Source: Strix aluco (taxonomy: Eukaryota; Chordata; Aves; Strigiformes; Strigidae). Taken from it: a stretch of DNA of 64,000 nucleotides. The notes below the pieces were generated by a model that made no database searches, was not told the DNA's origin, and saw only the letters and a list, made by a program, of their open reading frames with translations. The DNA lies in the NCBI RefSeq assembly GCF_031877795.1, contig NC_133935.1, positions 75,720,303 through 75,784,302 on the forward strand, written 5' to 3'. Made by a program: the position numbers and the translations under genes. Numbering within the stretch: the stretch's first letter is position 1; every line of letters begins with the position of its first letter. Shown one piece after another: positions 14,301-29,300 of this stretch.

Positions 14301-17300
14301 AGCCTTTTGGATTGCTTGCTTATATTTTCACCAAATTCTGTATGTCTGCTGTGAGGCAACTTGGTTACTACCCTAGGGAGATGTTGAAGGCAGCTGTTCT
14401 TTTTTGGTGTTCTTAGCCAAGTGTCAAAGCAGCATTATTGATTTTGGAAAAAAGCAGCACATTTTGCTTTAAAGTATTTTGATATACGCAGCAGAGGAGT
14501 GACTGCATGAGTGTGTTTCTGCACCTCTCTACAACTAATGCAAAAGAAGAATAAGTTGAAAGTACTTTACTGGGCGCTGCTGATATCAATCCCAGTATTT
14601 CAGCAAATGAAATTCCTTCTGCTGTTGAAGTCTGCAACTTCTGAGCAGCTTTAAACACCTACTTCAGAGTAGAACTTTGAAATTTAGCAGAGCAGGAGCC
14701 CTAGGCTAGAGATGTGCTGCCTCCTCATTCTGTGAAATTCTATTCAAGCTTTGCTGAGAAGTAATACTTACAGAAATCAGTTTTCCATTTTGTGTTTGTA
14801 TTCCTCAGGAAAACTTTGGCTCTATGCTAAAATAATTGAAAAATAGTCTGAAGTTGAGCATATGCTTTTGTCAAAGCAGTGTTGGGAACAAGCACTGTGC
14901 AGCCACCACCCACACTCTCACTGTAATAAAGGTCAGAGGGAAGAAATTGTAGGCTGATCCATATTACAGTTAAATATACTACTAGCATGTTACCTTTAAA
15001 GTTATACAATTTACCTTTTTAATGTTAAATTTAAAAGTTCAAGTTTTTGCGTTAGGAAATTTTCTACTAAGGTTTGCTAGGAACTTGGTTGTATCTCATA
15101 TATGTGTTACAGTAGTGTTGTGTGTGGTGGCAGGATTTCTTTTAACCCTTAAAAATCCAGCCTTGTTCAGTGCTCGAGGTGGATAGATGAAGGTGTGGCG
15201 GGCAGTGTAGCTAAGCAGATCAAGCGGTTTGCTGCCACTGATGAGGGGTAGGTTCTGCTGCTACTCATTGCCTGCTGTCTGTCGTCTCCATGCTCTAGTT
15301 CCTGTCTGACAATGCCATGAACTAATTCTGTTCACTACTCTAGCAGCAAAGTGAGTAGTTTTCTGCGGAGCCATTAAGATAAGTCAATTTACTGTGTAAT
15401 CAAATGATCATCGGTCAGTACCAGAAATGGTGCAGGACTGTGTTAGGAGCAGTCGTGGAGGAGAGTGGGGAGTTGGACTCTACCCATCTGTGGCAGTGAG
15501 CTCTTAGATTGCTCAGCTGTATCATATATCCACATTTGAAGGCCAAACAAATAATTATGAATTAAACTTTTTTACAGTCTTTCAGTATTCAATTTAATAT
15601 TAGAATATAAATATAATTTTCTCTGCCAAATATGGTGTCTGAAGTATCTGACAATGTGTAAATGAAGTAGAGTTCTTGACAGAATTTGTTGTGTGTATCT
15701 GGTAACATAAGCTTGTGTGAATTTGAAGAAGGCTCAAAACAACTAATCAGTTCTTGAAGTCATGTTATCTTTGAATTTCTGCTTGACATGCTTTTAAAGA
15801 CCTAAGTTTTACTCTTGTTGGTATGTAATTTTTTTTTTTTAAATCTTCAGTAATATTTTGAAAAAATCCCATTTGGAATCCCCTTTCTCTTCTGACTTCT
15901 GTGTTTTAAGGCTTTTTTCATCTCCAGTGGCATCAGTAGCTCAGACCATTAAAGAAGGGATTCATATTTTGTCTCCCAAGGATAGAGACTGCACATTTCG
16001 TGTTCTCTGTCTCTTCCCTGTTGCAAGTTCAGGGGTCTGTGGTACTGGCCGTCATAGATCTTCTGATGTTTTTGTTATACAGCCTTTTGTTCCTTTAGTG
16101 ATTGTTGCTCTCTTGTTCTTTTTGGTATCCTTTTTGGTATATAGTGATCCAGAGAGCTGTGCTCAGAGATGAGAGGCTGCTAGCAAATATTTATTTGGTT
16201 CCAAATTGTGCACACTGTCTTTGCAACTTCTCATGGTTTGGGAGTGTACTGATGGCATAAGCCTTATAGTCTGTGATCAAAAAGTAAACCCAGTCTATAT
16301 TATTAAAATATTTGTATTTAAAGCTGAACAGAAAATTTCTTTTCAAGCTGGAGGCAGGACTGTGTTGGATACCAGAAAAAGAACTATTTTTATCCTGTGG
16401 TTAAGAGCTTTTTTTCCCTTCTGAAGGTTTCATTGAGATGGTGTGAAAACAAACACAGAGAATTATGTGTTCTTCATTTTAAAATGTCTCAGTTAATCCC
16501 TCTTAGAAGGTTTTGAGTACTTCTGTATGTGTAATCCAAGCTAACTAAAATGTTTTTACGACTGGTTTTGAGTGCAAACCTTTTTGGATATGTTTATGTG
16601 AACTTTGCATAATTTGACACTGATTTACATTCCATTTATCTGATTTTAATTGTGTATGTTACATTGGGTTTTTTGTTGGTTCTGTCTTAAAAGCACCACT
16701 GCTATTTGAGACCATGGCTTTGCTCTTTTAAGTGCTGTTTACTGATGATTAGAATAGACTATTTCAGTTGGAAGGGACCTACTACAATCATCCTAGTCCA
16801 ACTGCCTGACCACTTCAGAGCTGACCAAAAGTTAAAGCACATTAAGGACATTGTCTAAATGCCTCTTAAACACTGACAGGCTTGGGGCATCAACCACCTC
16901 TTTAGGAAGCCTATTTTGTAGTTTAGTAGTTCTATAACCTTAAAAGTGGGGGTTTTATGGTTTTGTTTTGGTTCTGGTTTTTTGCATAGCTGCATCTGTG
17001 AAATACTTTTAAGTGATGGATTAAAAAACCTGCCACCACATATTACAGGAGGAGTTGAGTGAAATTGATTGTTAGTCAGTAAAACTTCCTGGAAGATATA
17101 ATCAAAGGCAGGGAATGGGACAGATTGAAAGGGGAGATCCGATAATCTTCCTTCTTGTACTGTAGAAATGGGAGTCAACAATTTTTGAGGTAGTTTTGCA
17201 CAGATACAGATTCATAACCATCTTTTGTGTAAGTACTTTACATTTCAACTAGTAATAATGGAATGTAATTTAATAGCTGGATGTTCAACAAGGATGTATA

Positions 17301-20300
17301 GATGATAATCTTCAATATTTTTAAGGTTTTCTTTGGTGATTATAGACATGCTAAAGTGTAAGAGCGCAATCTGGGTCTTGCTATAGCAAATATCTTCTTG
17401 CTTTAAATTTAGTAATTGTTGTATTTCTTGCCAGTTATATTACTGCTGATTGTACTCCAATTAATATAAATTTCCATCCTTTCCCTTCCATGTATGAAGT
17501 CCCAGATCTGAGTGACTAGTCCCTACAAAAATCTGAGCTCCATTTGAGAAAAGTGAAGTGGGTTGACAGGTAACCCCTGCTTCCCTCTGCCTCACCTTGC
17601 TGCAGCATTCAGTGCTATAATTTTGTATTTTCTGTATTCAAACTAATATAATATCTGGAAGTGTTTGACTTCTTTATGATATCCATCAGTATAGCAATGA
17701 ATTTTCATGTTTAGAGTGAAACAATTTTAAAATGGCAAGTTAAAGCATTTTTAAGAGTTTGAAATACCTGTAGACTCCTGGATGCTTTCTAGTTGTGTAT
17801 TCCTGCAGTCAGGAGGAGGGAAAAAATTGTCTAATCTGTAGTCTGTATTTTGAGGTTTGGATCGAGATTTCTAAGCCTATAATATGGAACTTGCCACTGT
17901 CATAAGCAGTTTCTTTGTTTTTATTTCCTCCCCCGAATGGAACTGGTGCTATAATGACACCATTACAGTACCCCAGAATGTGAGCAGTAGGTAATTTTTT
18001 TTTTTTCAGGTGATGCCATTTTCACTCAAGTACCCTGGCACACTCAGTGAACTATTCTCAGGATTCCTCTAAGGTTGAGGTGATTGGTTGTACATGTCTT
18101 GCTGGTCTTTCTGTGCCCACTAGATTTAAAGACTTTTGTGGCAGAAAGAAGATGTTAACAAAGAAGTCGTGAATATTTCAGCTACTAGATGAAGCAGTCC
18201 TGTTAGAGACCTATGCAGGTTTTACATTAAATTTAGACTAATGAAAGGACATATTTTCATGAGGATACTGTGCCTTTTGGCAGTTGAACTTGGTTAGCTA
18301 AAAGTGAAATTGTGCTCATAGAGTATGCTGTGTTAAATCTGATTTAGAGTGAAGGGAGTCTTTGTAGCTCTTAACTGTGTATTAGGTTAAGAAATCCTAG
18401 AGCCTACTTCCTTGTTTGGGCTAAGTAAGAAATGAGTGACCTTAGGGCACTTGTTCCCCCCTAGATAGAAGCTAGAGAGATAACTAGCTTGCCTGTGTCC
18501 ACTTGAGAAATCCTGGAGGTATGTAGCTGCTGTCACAAACCTCAAGAGGCTCAGAGGCAAGTGTCTTAATTGCTTGTTCTCCTTTCAGTATCTGCACCTT
18601 CTATATCCAGACTTCTTAATTATCGGCACGAATGTGTGATTCCATGCACCAACTGTTGTGGGGTTTTTTGTGTTTTGTTTGTGGGTTTTTTTTTTTTAAG
18701 GACTCTTGTGAATTACTTGGGCTGAGGATTGCAAGCTGAGAATAGTCTACTCCAGCATAGTAGTAGAGACTGGATAATTTAACTCTTGTGAATTTGAGAT
18801 TACTTAAAAATTGTGTATTTCATTGCAAGACTAAACTTCAAAACTTCTGTGTCTGAATCTGCTGATCTTGAATTGCTCGTTGTGAATATAATTTTGTGCT
18901 ATAACATGCCCGGCAATTTGATTTACCAAATTGTGAAATGATTTCAACTACTAGACTTTAGGGCAGTGTAGTGACAGAAGTTTTTTTGGCTCCTGTGTTT
19001 ATTACTTGCAAAAACTCCCCAAAAGCACCTGAAGAAAAACACCTTAAAACAAGGGAGAATGTTTACCACAGAAATCACTTGAACACATTATCCCCAAATG
19101 AGTACTTTTTGGCTTTAGGCCATTACAGTTTGTTTTCAGTTCAGCTTGCATATTATATAAACTTGAAGCTAGTTTCTGTTTTGTGAGATTTTGGTTTGTG
19201 GTTGGTTGGTTGGTTGGGGTTTTTTTTTTGTTGTTTGCGGCTTTTTTTTTTTTTTTTTTAGAAAGTATGGGGTCAGTTTTTAGATATTTCTACATGTATT
19301 TCAACAAAGTCTGGAAGAATGACCATGTAAAGCCACCTGACCAGGTAGGTTCTGGCAATGGCAGCTTGTGAATGGCTTGCTGATGATGGTTGATCCTCAC
19401 TGACCTTTTGTAAACCCCTTATTTGGCACTGTTTGTTGACAGCTGTCATGTAATGTCTCTGAACTTTCTGGTATAGTAATTGCTGGTGACCAGTTAAAGG
19501 GTATGATTAAGGATTGTGACTCATCGTGAAAACAGCCTTGGGAAACTTGTTTTTTTGTGATTTCCTCCCCTTCCCCCCCCCAGCTTATTTGTCAGTCATA
19601 ATGTGAACATGGCAGGTATTTCGTACTACTGATGTTCAGTAAGATACACATTGTGACCCTCAGTATTGGTCTCTGGTCCTTGTGTGCCATGGTGAGGGTT
19701 TTGATAACTTTGAATCCTGATCTTTAAATACATGTTTTGTATATGAAGATACTCAAGAGATCTTTTTTCCTTTCAACAGGTGGGAAGGAGAAACCAAAAA
19801 CCAATGCAGAAGAGCTACAGATTAAAAAAGTTAAGAAGAAAAAGAAAAAGAAACATAAAGAGAATGAGAAGAGGAAGCGTCCAAAAATGTACAGCAAATC
19901 CATTCAGACCATCTGCTCAGGACTGGTTTCTGATTTTGAGGATCAGGAAGCCAAAGGCATCATAGATGATCATCTTAAGGATTTCAGTGGGAAAAATATG
20001 GATCCCAAGAAGGACTGTGAGTCCAAGATACCAGAGAACAGTGAGTTTCCATTTGTCTCGTTAAAGGAGCCACGGGTTCAAAATAAACTCAAAAGGTTGG
20101 ACACATTGGAGTTCAAACAGCTGATTCATATTGAGCACCAGCCTAACGGAGGTGCATCAGTTATCCATGCCTACAGTAATGAACTCTCCCACTTATCTCC
20201 TGTGGAGATGGAGAGATTTGCAGAAGAGTTTGTGGGTCTGGTTTTTAGTGAAAATGAAAACTGTGCAGCTTACTATGTTATGGGTATTGTTCATGGGGCA

Positions 20301-23300
20301 GCTACTTATTTACCTGACTTTTTAGACTACTTTTCGTTTAATTTTCCCAATTCACCAGTGAAAATGGAGATTTTGGGAAAGAAAGATATAGAGACAACGA
20401 CTATGTCAAATTTTCATGCTCAGGTAAGAGGTTATACGTTTTACTTTCTAAAGTCATGTAATGGTTTCAAACAACTGTGAATGGGTTTTTTTTAGAATAC
20501 AGTTGCTATTAGCTGTGCTGTGTGGATGATACAAAAGACTAGGAATGAGGAAATTCTTTAAGTATTGTTAGTTCTGCAATATTAAAGATAAGGAGCCTGT
20601 GAACTGAGACATAAAGTTGGATTTTATGGGGGAGGGGGAATGTTTGCATGCTTGTGTGTGTAGGTTTCTTTGGATTTGTTCCTGTAGCTGAAGCATAACC
20701 GTGAGTTTTGGAGGCTTAAAATGATTTAGCTGTGGCTATCTGGGCATCTGAACTGTAGTTTATCTGTATGAACTTCTTCATGAAACTGAAATGCTTTAGA
20801 TATTAGAACATTATACATATTATACACTAGAACAATGTTATACATAAAACTTGCGTAGGGCACAGTTAATTAGTTGTATTTGTAGTTTGAGGCTTCTAAA
20901 TCCATCCTGAAAGGAAAACTTAATGGTGGTTAATGTAGCTACCAATTTGATACTTACCCATTTCTCCTCAGTTATAGTCTCTTGAAAGCTGGTAAGTTTT
21001 GTGTCAAAATGGCAGGCAGCTTTTGAATCTTTTTTTAATTTTATTTTTTATTTTCCAGAGTGAAATGACTGTATACTCTCTTAACAACAGCTACTGATTA
21101 AACATCACCTCTGCTATTTATTAACTTGCTGTAGAAGACACATTACTGTTGCATATAAATTATTTATATTTCAGGTCTTTTAAGTTCAGGGAAAAAAAAA
21201 ATTCTAACTTTCTTAGGTTGCCACCTTGGTGATGAAGGTATTACGTAAAGCCCATAGAGATATTCTGAAACAATTTATGAAGTAACTCAGTCCTGTTTTT
21301 CAGTATATCAACTTTAGCTCACCATTGCCTGTTTAACTCCCTATTGGTGATTTTAGGTGTTGTATGGGAGTGTATGTCTTCACTCTTTAGACAATTATGA
21401 AGAGTTCAAGTGTAAGTTATACTGTCATCTTTTTCATGAAAAAATGGTTTTTTATCTTTGGCTACAGAAACATTTGCATGGAACACTGTTGCATTTATTG
21501 TCAGATTTCAGGTCTGTATTATCCACAAGGATATGCAGAACTGCAGTGTTGCTGCAAGAGAACGTTTGCAGTGCTGGTTAAGAGAACATCCACTGCCATG
21601 AAATATGAATATTCTGTGAAATATATTTGCTGGGTTTTTTCAGTATGTAAACTGAAGCATTACTTTAATAGTAAAAATCACAGAACATATTATGGGCAGC
21701 TACCCAGAGCTGCTCTGTCTTAGGTCATTTTATATATAAAAAAGCTGGATCTGTCCTTATAAGTATGTTCTTTAAGTCCAACAACCTGTTATCTTGGGCA
21801 GCATTAATGCAAGCATAGCTGTGTGCTAGTCTCTGCCCTAAAGAAATAGTTAAAAGCCCAGATTTTATTTTTGCGAATGATAATGGAATTATTTTACTGA
21901 AAGCGTGGATTAACTTGGTATTACAATGGTGTCGTCAATATCTGTAGTTAAATCAGTCCTGAGATCATTGGGGTTGGCATCATAATTTCCCGTTTTTCTG
22001 TGAAGTGAAGGAGGAGCAGAGAGAGAATGTAGTAGATGAAAGGAGCCAAACTATTATTACAGCATTCAACTGGTCAACTTAATAGTCTGTCTTCTAACCT
22101 ATACTTTACTTGGCTGGAGGTTTAGTTCTGGTATCTTCCTTTCCTTTGTTTTCTCTCAGTTTTCCAGTTAGTTTTTGTAGTGTTTTATCACTTGTCAGAG
22201 TTTGGTTGCTTGGCAGAAAACACTTGGCTCCTCGTATTTTTGCTAACGTAAATGGTGTAGTGTGTATAAATAATGTATAGAGGCATACACCAGCCTTATT
22301 CATACCATCTTCTGCGCAGCGTCGCTGTTTCCTGGAATATTTAAGTCAGTATCTTAGTTGCCTAACTATTGATTAGATTTTTCCTTTTTTTTGTCTTATT
22401 CTGGCTGCTTATTTTGTCTTACTCAGGTGATCTGTTAGGATTCTCTTTAGTATTCTCCCTTCTGACTGGGACCAGTATCAAAGATGTCTAGGAAGGAGTA
22501 TGAGAGTCTAGTCGCCACAGTGATACTGTGTCAGTACTGATCCTTCAGGGATGTGACAGGAGCTTTTTGAATCTGAGCTGTGAATTTTGTGATTTTAACT
22601 TTCAGCTGTGTCTTTGTGCGTGCGTAAATTGCAGATTCAGTAGTGTCAGTTACCTCTCTTTTTCAGTTTTGTGCCTCTGCTTTCCTTTAAAAAAGGTACT
22701 GGATGATTGCATAACTTGTTATGTTTTGTGCAGATTGATTATATTCTTCTGACTTGTTGACTTCTTTATGAATCTTTTAAAGGGATTCTAATGTGTGGTT
22801 GCAGTATATTTCATTGAAATTTTAAATGTAGCTTTCTGTTCCTACATTGCACAAGTTCGGTGCTGCTGTGCTCCCTGTTGTCCTGAGCTACCTGAGCAAT
22901 GTGTCTAGCAGTTGTTGTATAGTCTCAGTTGAGAGGCAAGTTGTTTTCTGATGTCTAAGTAGGCATTTAGTTTTATCAAATCTGCTTTGAGTATCTATCT
23001 CAACCTTCTTTAACTTTAAGAAACTTGGGTATTATTTTGCTACTTTTCACTAAAACACTGAAATGAGGCTCACTTTAGTACATGAGGTTCTTTGGTTGTT
23101 TTTGAGAACTCGTAGCCCATGTAATCAGTCTGATAAACAAGTATTTAACAAGATCTAAAAAAGTATTCAAAAAAATAGAAAAAGGAGGGATGAGCTAAGC
23201 TTGAAATGGAAAGTGTTATAGACTATTTCATCAGGGTTTTTAATTCTCAAGTTGATTCTTTCAGAAATATTCAGTAATCTTCCACCTCCTGTTTTGTGGC

Positions 23301-26300
23301 AGATTAATTTTTTTGGTTTTAAGTAATGCATATTTTCAAGTCACTGAGTTCTGTGGTAAGAGGCAGATCCCACAGTAAATTCTGTGTCGACATCAAAACT
23401 GTTGGGGTCTTCCTGAGTCTATCTGGAAAGTCTTCATCTTTGGGTAATTTACTTAGTTTTCACAATTGTAGAGTTGAAAATGAACTCCTCTCAGTTTTCC
23501 AATATACCTGTGTCAGACAAAAGTAATGTAGTTTCACTTGTCAAGAGATTATAAATTGACAGAAGCTTGTGGGAATAGTTAGATTAGGCACAGGAGAGAG
23601 GAGTTTGTGTTGGAACTGATTCAGCCTCATCAGAATGAGCTTTTAAATTTTGGGGGGGAGAGAGGAACTGGGGAGTTTCTCAACACCTAGCTTGAGCCTG
23701 TGTTTAAGTACTCCTTAATTCTTAAATTTTTGTAGGTTAGTGGAACAGCTCTGTTTCTGGAACTGTCTGTAAGGCTTAGTCAGACTGTTTCTATGACTAG
23801 GCAAAATTGAATTAAGTCACTCTTTCAGGCAGTGGAAAACTGTCTGCTGTAGGTACATCCCTGGGCTCCATCATTTGTGTAGATGGCAACAGCTGTATCA
23901 GTTACCTGATAGCTATGAATCTTACTTGCCAGGCTCTTAAGAGGATTTCAAAGAATGTAAATAATCATCTCTTGCCACCTACTTGCAGCTTACTTCAGTT
24001 AAACTATTCAGTGCTGGGCAAATGCCTCTAATATTTTGAATGCATTACTGTGTCCTCATGCTGGACGAGTGTAAATTTTTATTGCCTTGTTGAAACCCTG
24101 AAGCGCACGCTTCATGTTTAACCATAACAGTGCTTAGTGGATTGATTTTTACTGTGCTTCAGTGTTATCCCAGAGCCAACTTCTTAGTACAGGTGAAGTA
24201 AAATGCTGAGCAATACCCAACAGTTCCTGTGCATCAAGACAAGATTGACTATTTTTAAGCCCTATCTGACAAATGCTTGTCTGATGTGTTTGCTGGAGAT
24301 CTCTAATTGATTCCACACTTCCCAAAGAAATAGGTTGAAAAATCTTTTTTTTTTTTTTCTTGTCCTCTTATCTTAATCCTCCTGCCAGTCCTTTTATTCT
24401 GATCTTTAGCAGACAATGCAGTTTATGCTTTTCTTTCAGGTTCTCTGTATTTGAAGATTGCTTAACAGCTCCTTTTTTACCCCTCCTTAGATTAAGTAAT
24501 TTGAGTTACTTCAGTCTACCATTATATGTTATATCCTTATTGCTCTTACTGCTCTCCCCTTATGCTCTCTTCAGTCATTCTTATTTTTCTTAAAATACAG
24601 TACTGAAGATAGATAGTGTCTGCCTGGTGTATTGTTGTCAGGCAGCATGAGAAGATTGCTTCAAGTGTCTTGCAAATCACTGCTCTTTGTTATCCCTGCC
24701 TTTTTCAGAGCAGTTTGTGATCTGCTGTAGCAGCAGCTCCTGCTAAGTGAGTCACTCCCCTTTTCATGTTTATGTTAATTATATATATCTGAGTGTAGTC
24801 CTTTGCTTTTATTCAGATTGAATTATATCCTGTGTGTTCTGATACTTTCTCCAGTTTTGATCGTTTCCTGTAGTAGGCTTGCAGCTTTGTGTTACCTGCA
24901 GGTTTCATAAGCATACATTGTGTTCAAAGGAAAGATTCTTGCTGCGTGCCAAAAAATTGGTCTTTTCATGTTGATAGTTATGTGAACACAGACAAATTAA
25001 AACTGCCCACTGTATGCTGTTACTAGACCATGTTTCTGTAGCAGTTTTGAGAACATAATGCAAATGACAAATACCAAGGTGTACTGGTCCTCTGAAAAAC
25101 CCTATCATGTCATAGAAGGAGAGGTTAGTTTGACTTGGGCTTTTTTTGACATGTCCATATTTATTAGCTTTTACCATCTTATTTTCTAGGTGGTTAAGAC
25201 AGGAGTATCTAGGTAACTTTTTTCTGCAAATTGAAACTGAGCTACATGGTTTCTAACTCTTCTGTGTCTTGCTTTTCTTGAAAACTATTTCTTTAAGATG
25301 GTGTGGTGGTTTGACCTTGGCTAAATGCCAGGTACCCACCAAGTCACTCTATCACTTCCCCCCCTTCCCCCTTTTTTCTCAACAGGGCAGAAAGGGGGAA
25401 AGAAAATAAGGTAGGGAAAAAAACCACCAACCCTTGTGGGTAAAACAAAAGCAGTTTTCATGTAAGCAAAGCAAAGGTCTCCACCGTGGAAGCAAAAAGA
25501 AAACATTTATTCTCTACTTCCCATTAACAGGCGATGTCAGGCCTTCTCAGGAAGCAGGGATTCAATATGCGTAGTTTGGTTGCTTCAGAGGACCAAGGGT
25601 GACACACACCCCCACACCCCTTCCCCTGCTTTTTCCCAGCTTTATACTTGAGCAGACGTCATATGGTATGGAATATCCCTTTGGTCAGTTCGGGTCAGCT
25701 GTCCTGGTTGTGTCCTCTCCCAAGATCTTGCCCGCCCTGTCCCACTGCGGGGGGGGAAATGCTGGAAAGAGCCTTGGTGCTGTGTAAGCACTACTCAGCA
25801 GTAGCCACAACACCAGTGTGCTATCAACACCCTGCCAGCTCCAACATAAAACACAGCACCATGAGGGCTGCTATAGGGGAAAACCAATTCTGGCTCAGCC
25901 AGACCCAGTACAGATGGTGTGCTAATCCTCTTCCAGAGTTGAAGAACCTGTTCTGTGTTTTTGAGTTCTCATTGATTTATTAAAACTTTGTTTCCTTTTA
26001 GCTTAGTGCCTTCACACTGCAGGGTATGTGAGGATAATAATCATTAAGCCTATTCAGTTTAGGAAAAGTCACCTGTATTTTACACTGCTCAGTGTGCAAT
26101 CAGACAAATGGTCAGAGCCAATCTAGCACCTGTTGCTGCTAAAAGAGAGTGTCCTCCTTGCTTCTTTCCTCCCAGTTGAGTGTTTTTGTGCCAAGCTGTG
26201 GTGCTTCTTAAACTGGTGAGGCAGTTTGTTTTGGTAATCTAGCAGAAAACTTAACCCACCCCTGAGTGATTGGTTTTATTACTTATTTAGCAAATTAGAT

Positions 26301-29300
26301 TAGTTTACTATGCCAGAGGTAGCTCAAGGATGAGTGTGGGACTAGCAATCAGCCCCATTCCATAACAGCAGGCAGTTTGCATCTTTAGAGAAATAATTTT
26401 TGTTGGTTTTTTTCCCAATCTGAAGTAATTTGTTCCATTTTGTCTGTTAACTGTGATGGACACTGGATATCCAGGATGTATAAAGAATAACATAAGTATT
26501 TTAGAGGAAGAAATGCAATAAGTAATGATTGCGTTGTGACTTTTCACATGAGTGGTTGTCCTCACTACTTAAAGTTCTGGATACAGCTTTTCATTCAAGT
26601 TCTCCTTTAGCCCCTTTTAATATTATCTTCTCTTTGCTGTGCTCCTTGTTTAGTTCTTAAAAGTTTATCTTTTGCAGGGAGGTTTTTGCTCTTTACTCTG
26701 TTAATAATTTGTGAAATCCTGTCTGAAAATATTTGTTGTTCTGCTATTTGAGGGGAATTGCTGAAAATATTTTTCATTAAAGAAAAATCTGAAATAATTG
26801 GTTAGTGTTTCATTTTCTTATCATTAAAGATTTGTGCACTATTTCCATATATTGTGTTACTTTCCAGTGTTCTGGAAATAGTTCTTTATATTGGAGCTAT
26901 GTGTCTCTTCAGTTGTTTCAATAGAATTTTGCTTTCAATAGAATTCGCTCCTTTTAAGTTTTTTAAATGTTTGGTTAGTTATTAAAAACTTTTAACGGTT
27001 TTTAGCAACTTCTTTCTGTTATGCACGTTCCCCCCGAAAGTATAGCCTCTTTTTTTTCCCTCCTCCTTGACGATGAAAAATTGAGTTTTAGCTCTGGTAA
27101 AGCATATATATTGCCCTGTTCTCTTTTTTAAATCAAATAATCCGTAAGACTATGTGTAAGAGACTTTTTTAATAGATGGCAGCCTATTGTCTTCCAAGCA
27201 AAAAGAGTTTTCACTTATGGAATACCATAGAAGAAAGAATCAGTTCACATAGAATGACATTAGAAATCTGCAACACGTGCTCATTTGTTTTCCACTTAAA
27301 AAATAGTTACCTTTCCCGACTGCTTCTTGACAGTTTCAACCAATAACTGTGAAATGATAGTTGTACGTTGCTCTTTTTGGTCACATACTCTGTTTTAACA
27401 AAAACCAAAGCTAAACAAAACTGTAGGGGGTTTGTAGTGGCAACTTGGACAGGATCTGAGACAACATTGTCATAGATCTGCCAAAGTTACGAGAGCGTAA
27501 TGACTACTTTGCTTTCACAAGCTCATTTTCCATGAAGGTATCTAACTGATACTATTCTTGAATTATTATGTTTTAAAATTCCTTATTGCTTCACTGTTTT
27601 TATGTCACTGGAATTCAGAATAATAGGTCATCTTGCTTTTAAAAATGTCTGTCCATCCATCATACTGTTTAAGGATTTCAGCTGCAAGGTGAAATGTATG
27701 AAATGATAAAAAAACTACAGTGATAAAAGGACAGTGGTGGAATTTTACAGCAGTAAAAATCTTGGGATTGCATTTCCAAAAACTTCCAATTGGGAAAGGT
27801 GTATTTGTTGAAATTAAAGCTTTAATGATAGTGGATCACCTTTGAGTGATGCTAAAACTGTCAAGACATCCCATTCTGATAACAAAACAAAAACATAAAA
27901 GTAGTATGAAATACATGTGATTTAAAAGTAAAAAGTAGCCAAGTAGATTTGCAAGTATTTTTAAACTCAGAGCAATTTTAATGAATATTCAGTGAAATTT
28001 TGATGCTTCAGTATTGGTTCCCATTTGGAACTGAAAAATACATGTAAGCATTTAAGGATTTGAAAAGAGTTGGCGAAGAGCAGAAAACCTTTTGGGCACT
28101 TTTTCAAAATGTGCCAAATAAGAAAAAATGCTACATTGCCTCTTCATGACTGTAGCATTTGAGATAACAGATTTAGAGGAGTAACAGTGAATGTGAAGTT
28201 GGATGTTTCCAGTCCTAAGATACAAATGTGTAAGTGCACTTGCATAGTGAAATGGAAACCCACTATTCCCTCTGATCTCCCAGCATATTTTTATGGTGAT
28301 TCAATGTTTTTGTTGGTCTTTGGTGGGGCTTTCTTTGTGGCTTTCTTGAAATTATTTTGAGTTCAGTGGGTTTGGATTTTTTTTTCTCCTGTTCTGTGAG
28401 GACTGCATTTTCAGACTTCTGATTTTAAAGCTGAAAAGCTGAAAGAAATTTAACCTTTAAAATTCTCGCAGGAAAACATTAGAATTTCAGTTCAGAAAAA
28501 AACCCTGCTATATTAAAAATAGGAAATCAGTTGTGACTTGCCCCAGTTTGTTTTTTAAATTAATCTCTTGAAATGCTTGGTTTTTCTGGACTGTTCCTTC
28601 CAGTTTGTGTCTTTTTCAAACAGAAAATGGAAACATCTTCCAACATATGGTGTCTAAAATGTTTCCTGTTTGTAGGATGAGAATGCTCAAATATATTGTT
28701 GCCACTATTATTTATATATTCAGATTTAGTCTTCAGATTCTTTTAGACACCAAGGCATTTATGCCAAAATATTTTCTTTTTAGAACTCCTTTCTTAAAAC
28801 TGGATAAGTTAAATTACACTAAAAAAAGTTGGTGCCATAGTAGTCATAGAAGTAGATAACTTGCAAGTTTTACTAATTCTGGATTCAGTGGTGGTTTTAC
28901 TGTCATAATCTTCCATTACCTTGATGCGAGAGAATGACACAGTGTCCTTTTGTGTGTTTTTAGGTGACATACTTCAAATTTAAAATTTAAACATGAGAAG
29001 AAAGAAGTTAGGCCATGTCGTATTTATTCACTTACATGTTTCTATCTGTTTTACATGTCCATTGTATTATAATGTATTTAATTGGTAATTTTTATGTGTA
29101 TTGATTCTGATCACGTTGACCACATCCTGGAAGAACTGCATGTCACTGATTCCTTCTTTTATTCTGGATTTAGATTATTCCAGCTATTTATTTGAGCAAA
29201 TTTGTAAGATTCTAAAAACATAGTCATACTGTAACCTGTAAAGTTACATTCAGGAAGATTACCTTATAAAAGGTGTATAATATTTGATTTGTGGTCAGTG

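Larger units (their letters stand above)
5329..19779 (+). other. RSBN1L: RSBN1L intron 2
   Basis: 14.45-kb GT-AG intron (donor GTAGGT, acceptor CCTTTCAACAG). It carries the CR1 cluster at 5694-7170, a CR1 tail at 16748-16935, an AT-rich stretch at about 12060-12170 and simple T and TTGG repeats near 19.2 kb. The remainder is unremarkable AT-rich DNA in which I see no conserved open frame, RNA gene or spliced exon. Confidence 0.85.

Noticed and set aside
19737-19779. Upstream Met and 14 residues of the frame that contains RSBN1L exon 3
   Set aside because: A pyrimidine tract and CAG acceptor end at 19779, and exon 2 joins in frame at 19780. The residues before GGKEK are intronic.
25599-25983. 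Plus-strand frames of 62-111 codons at 25.6-26.0 kb
   Set aside because: They lie within the minus-strand solo LTR, which is non-coding. No viral internal gene is present.
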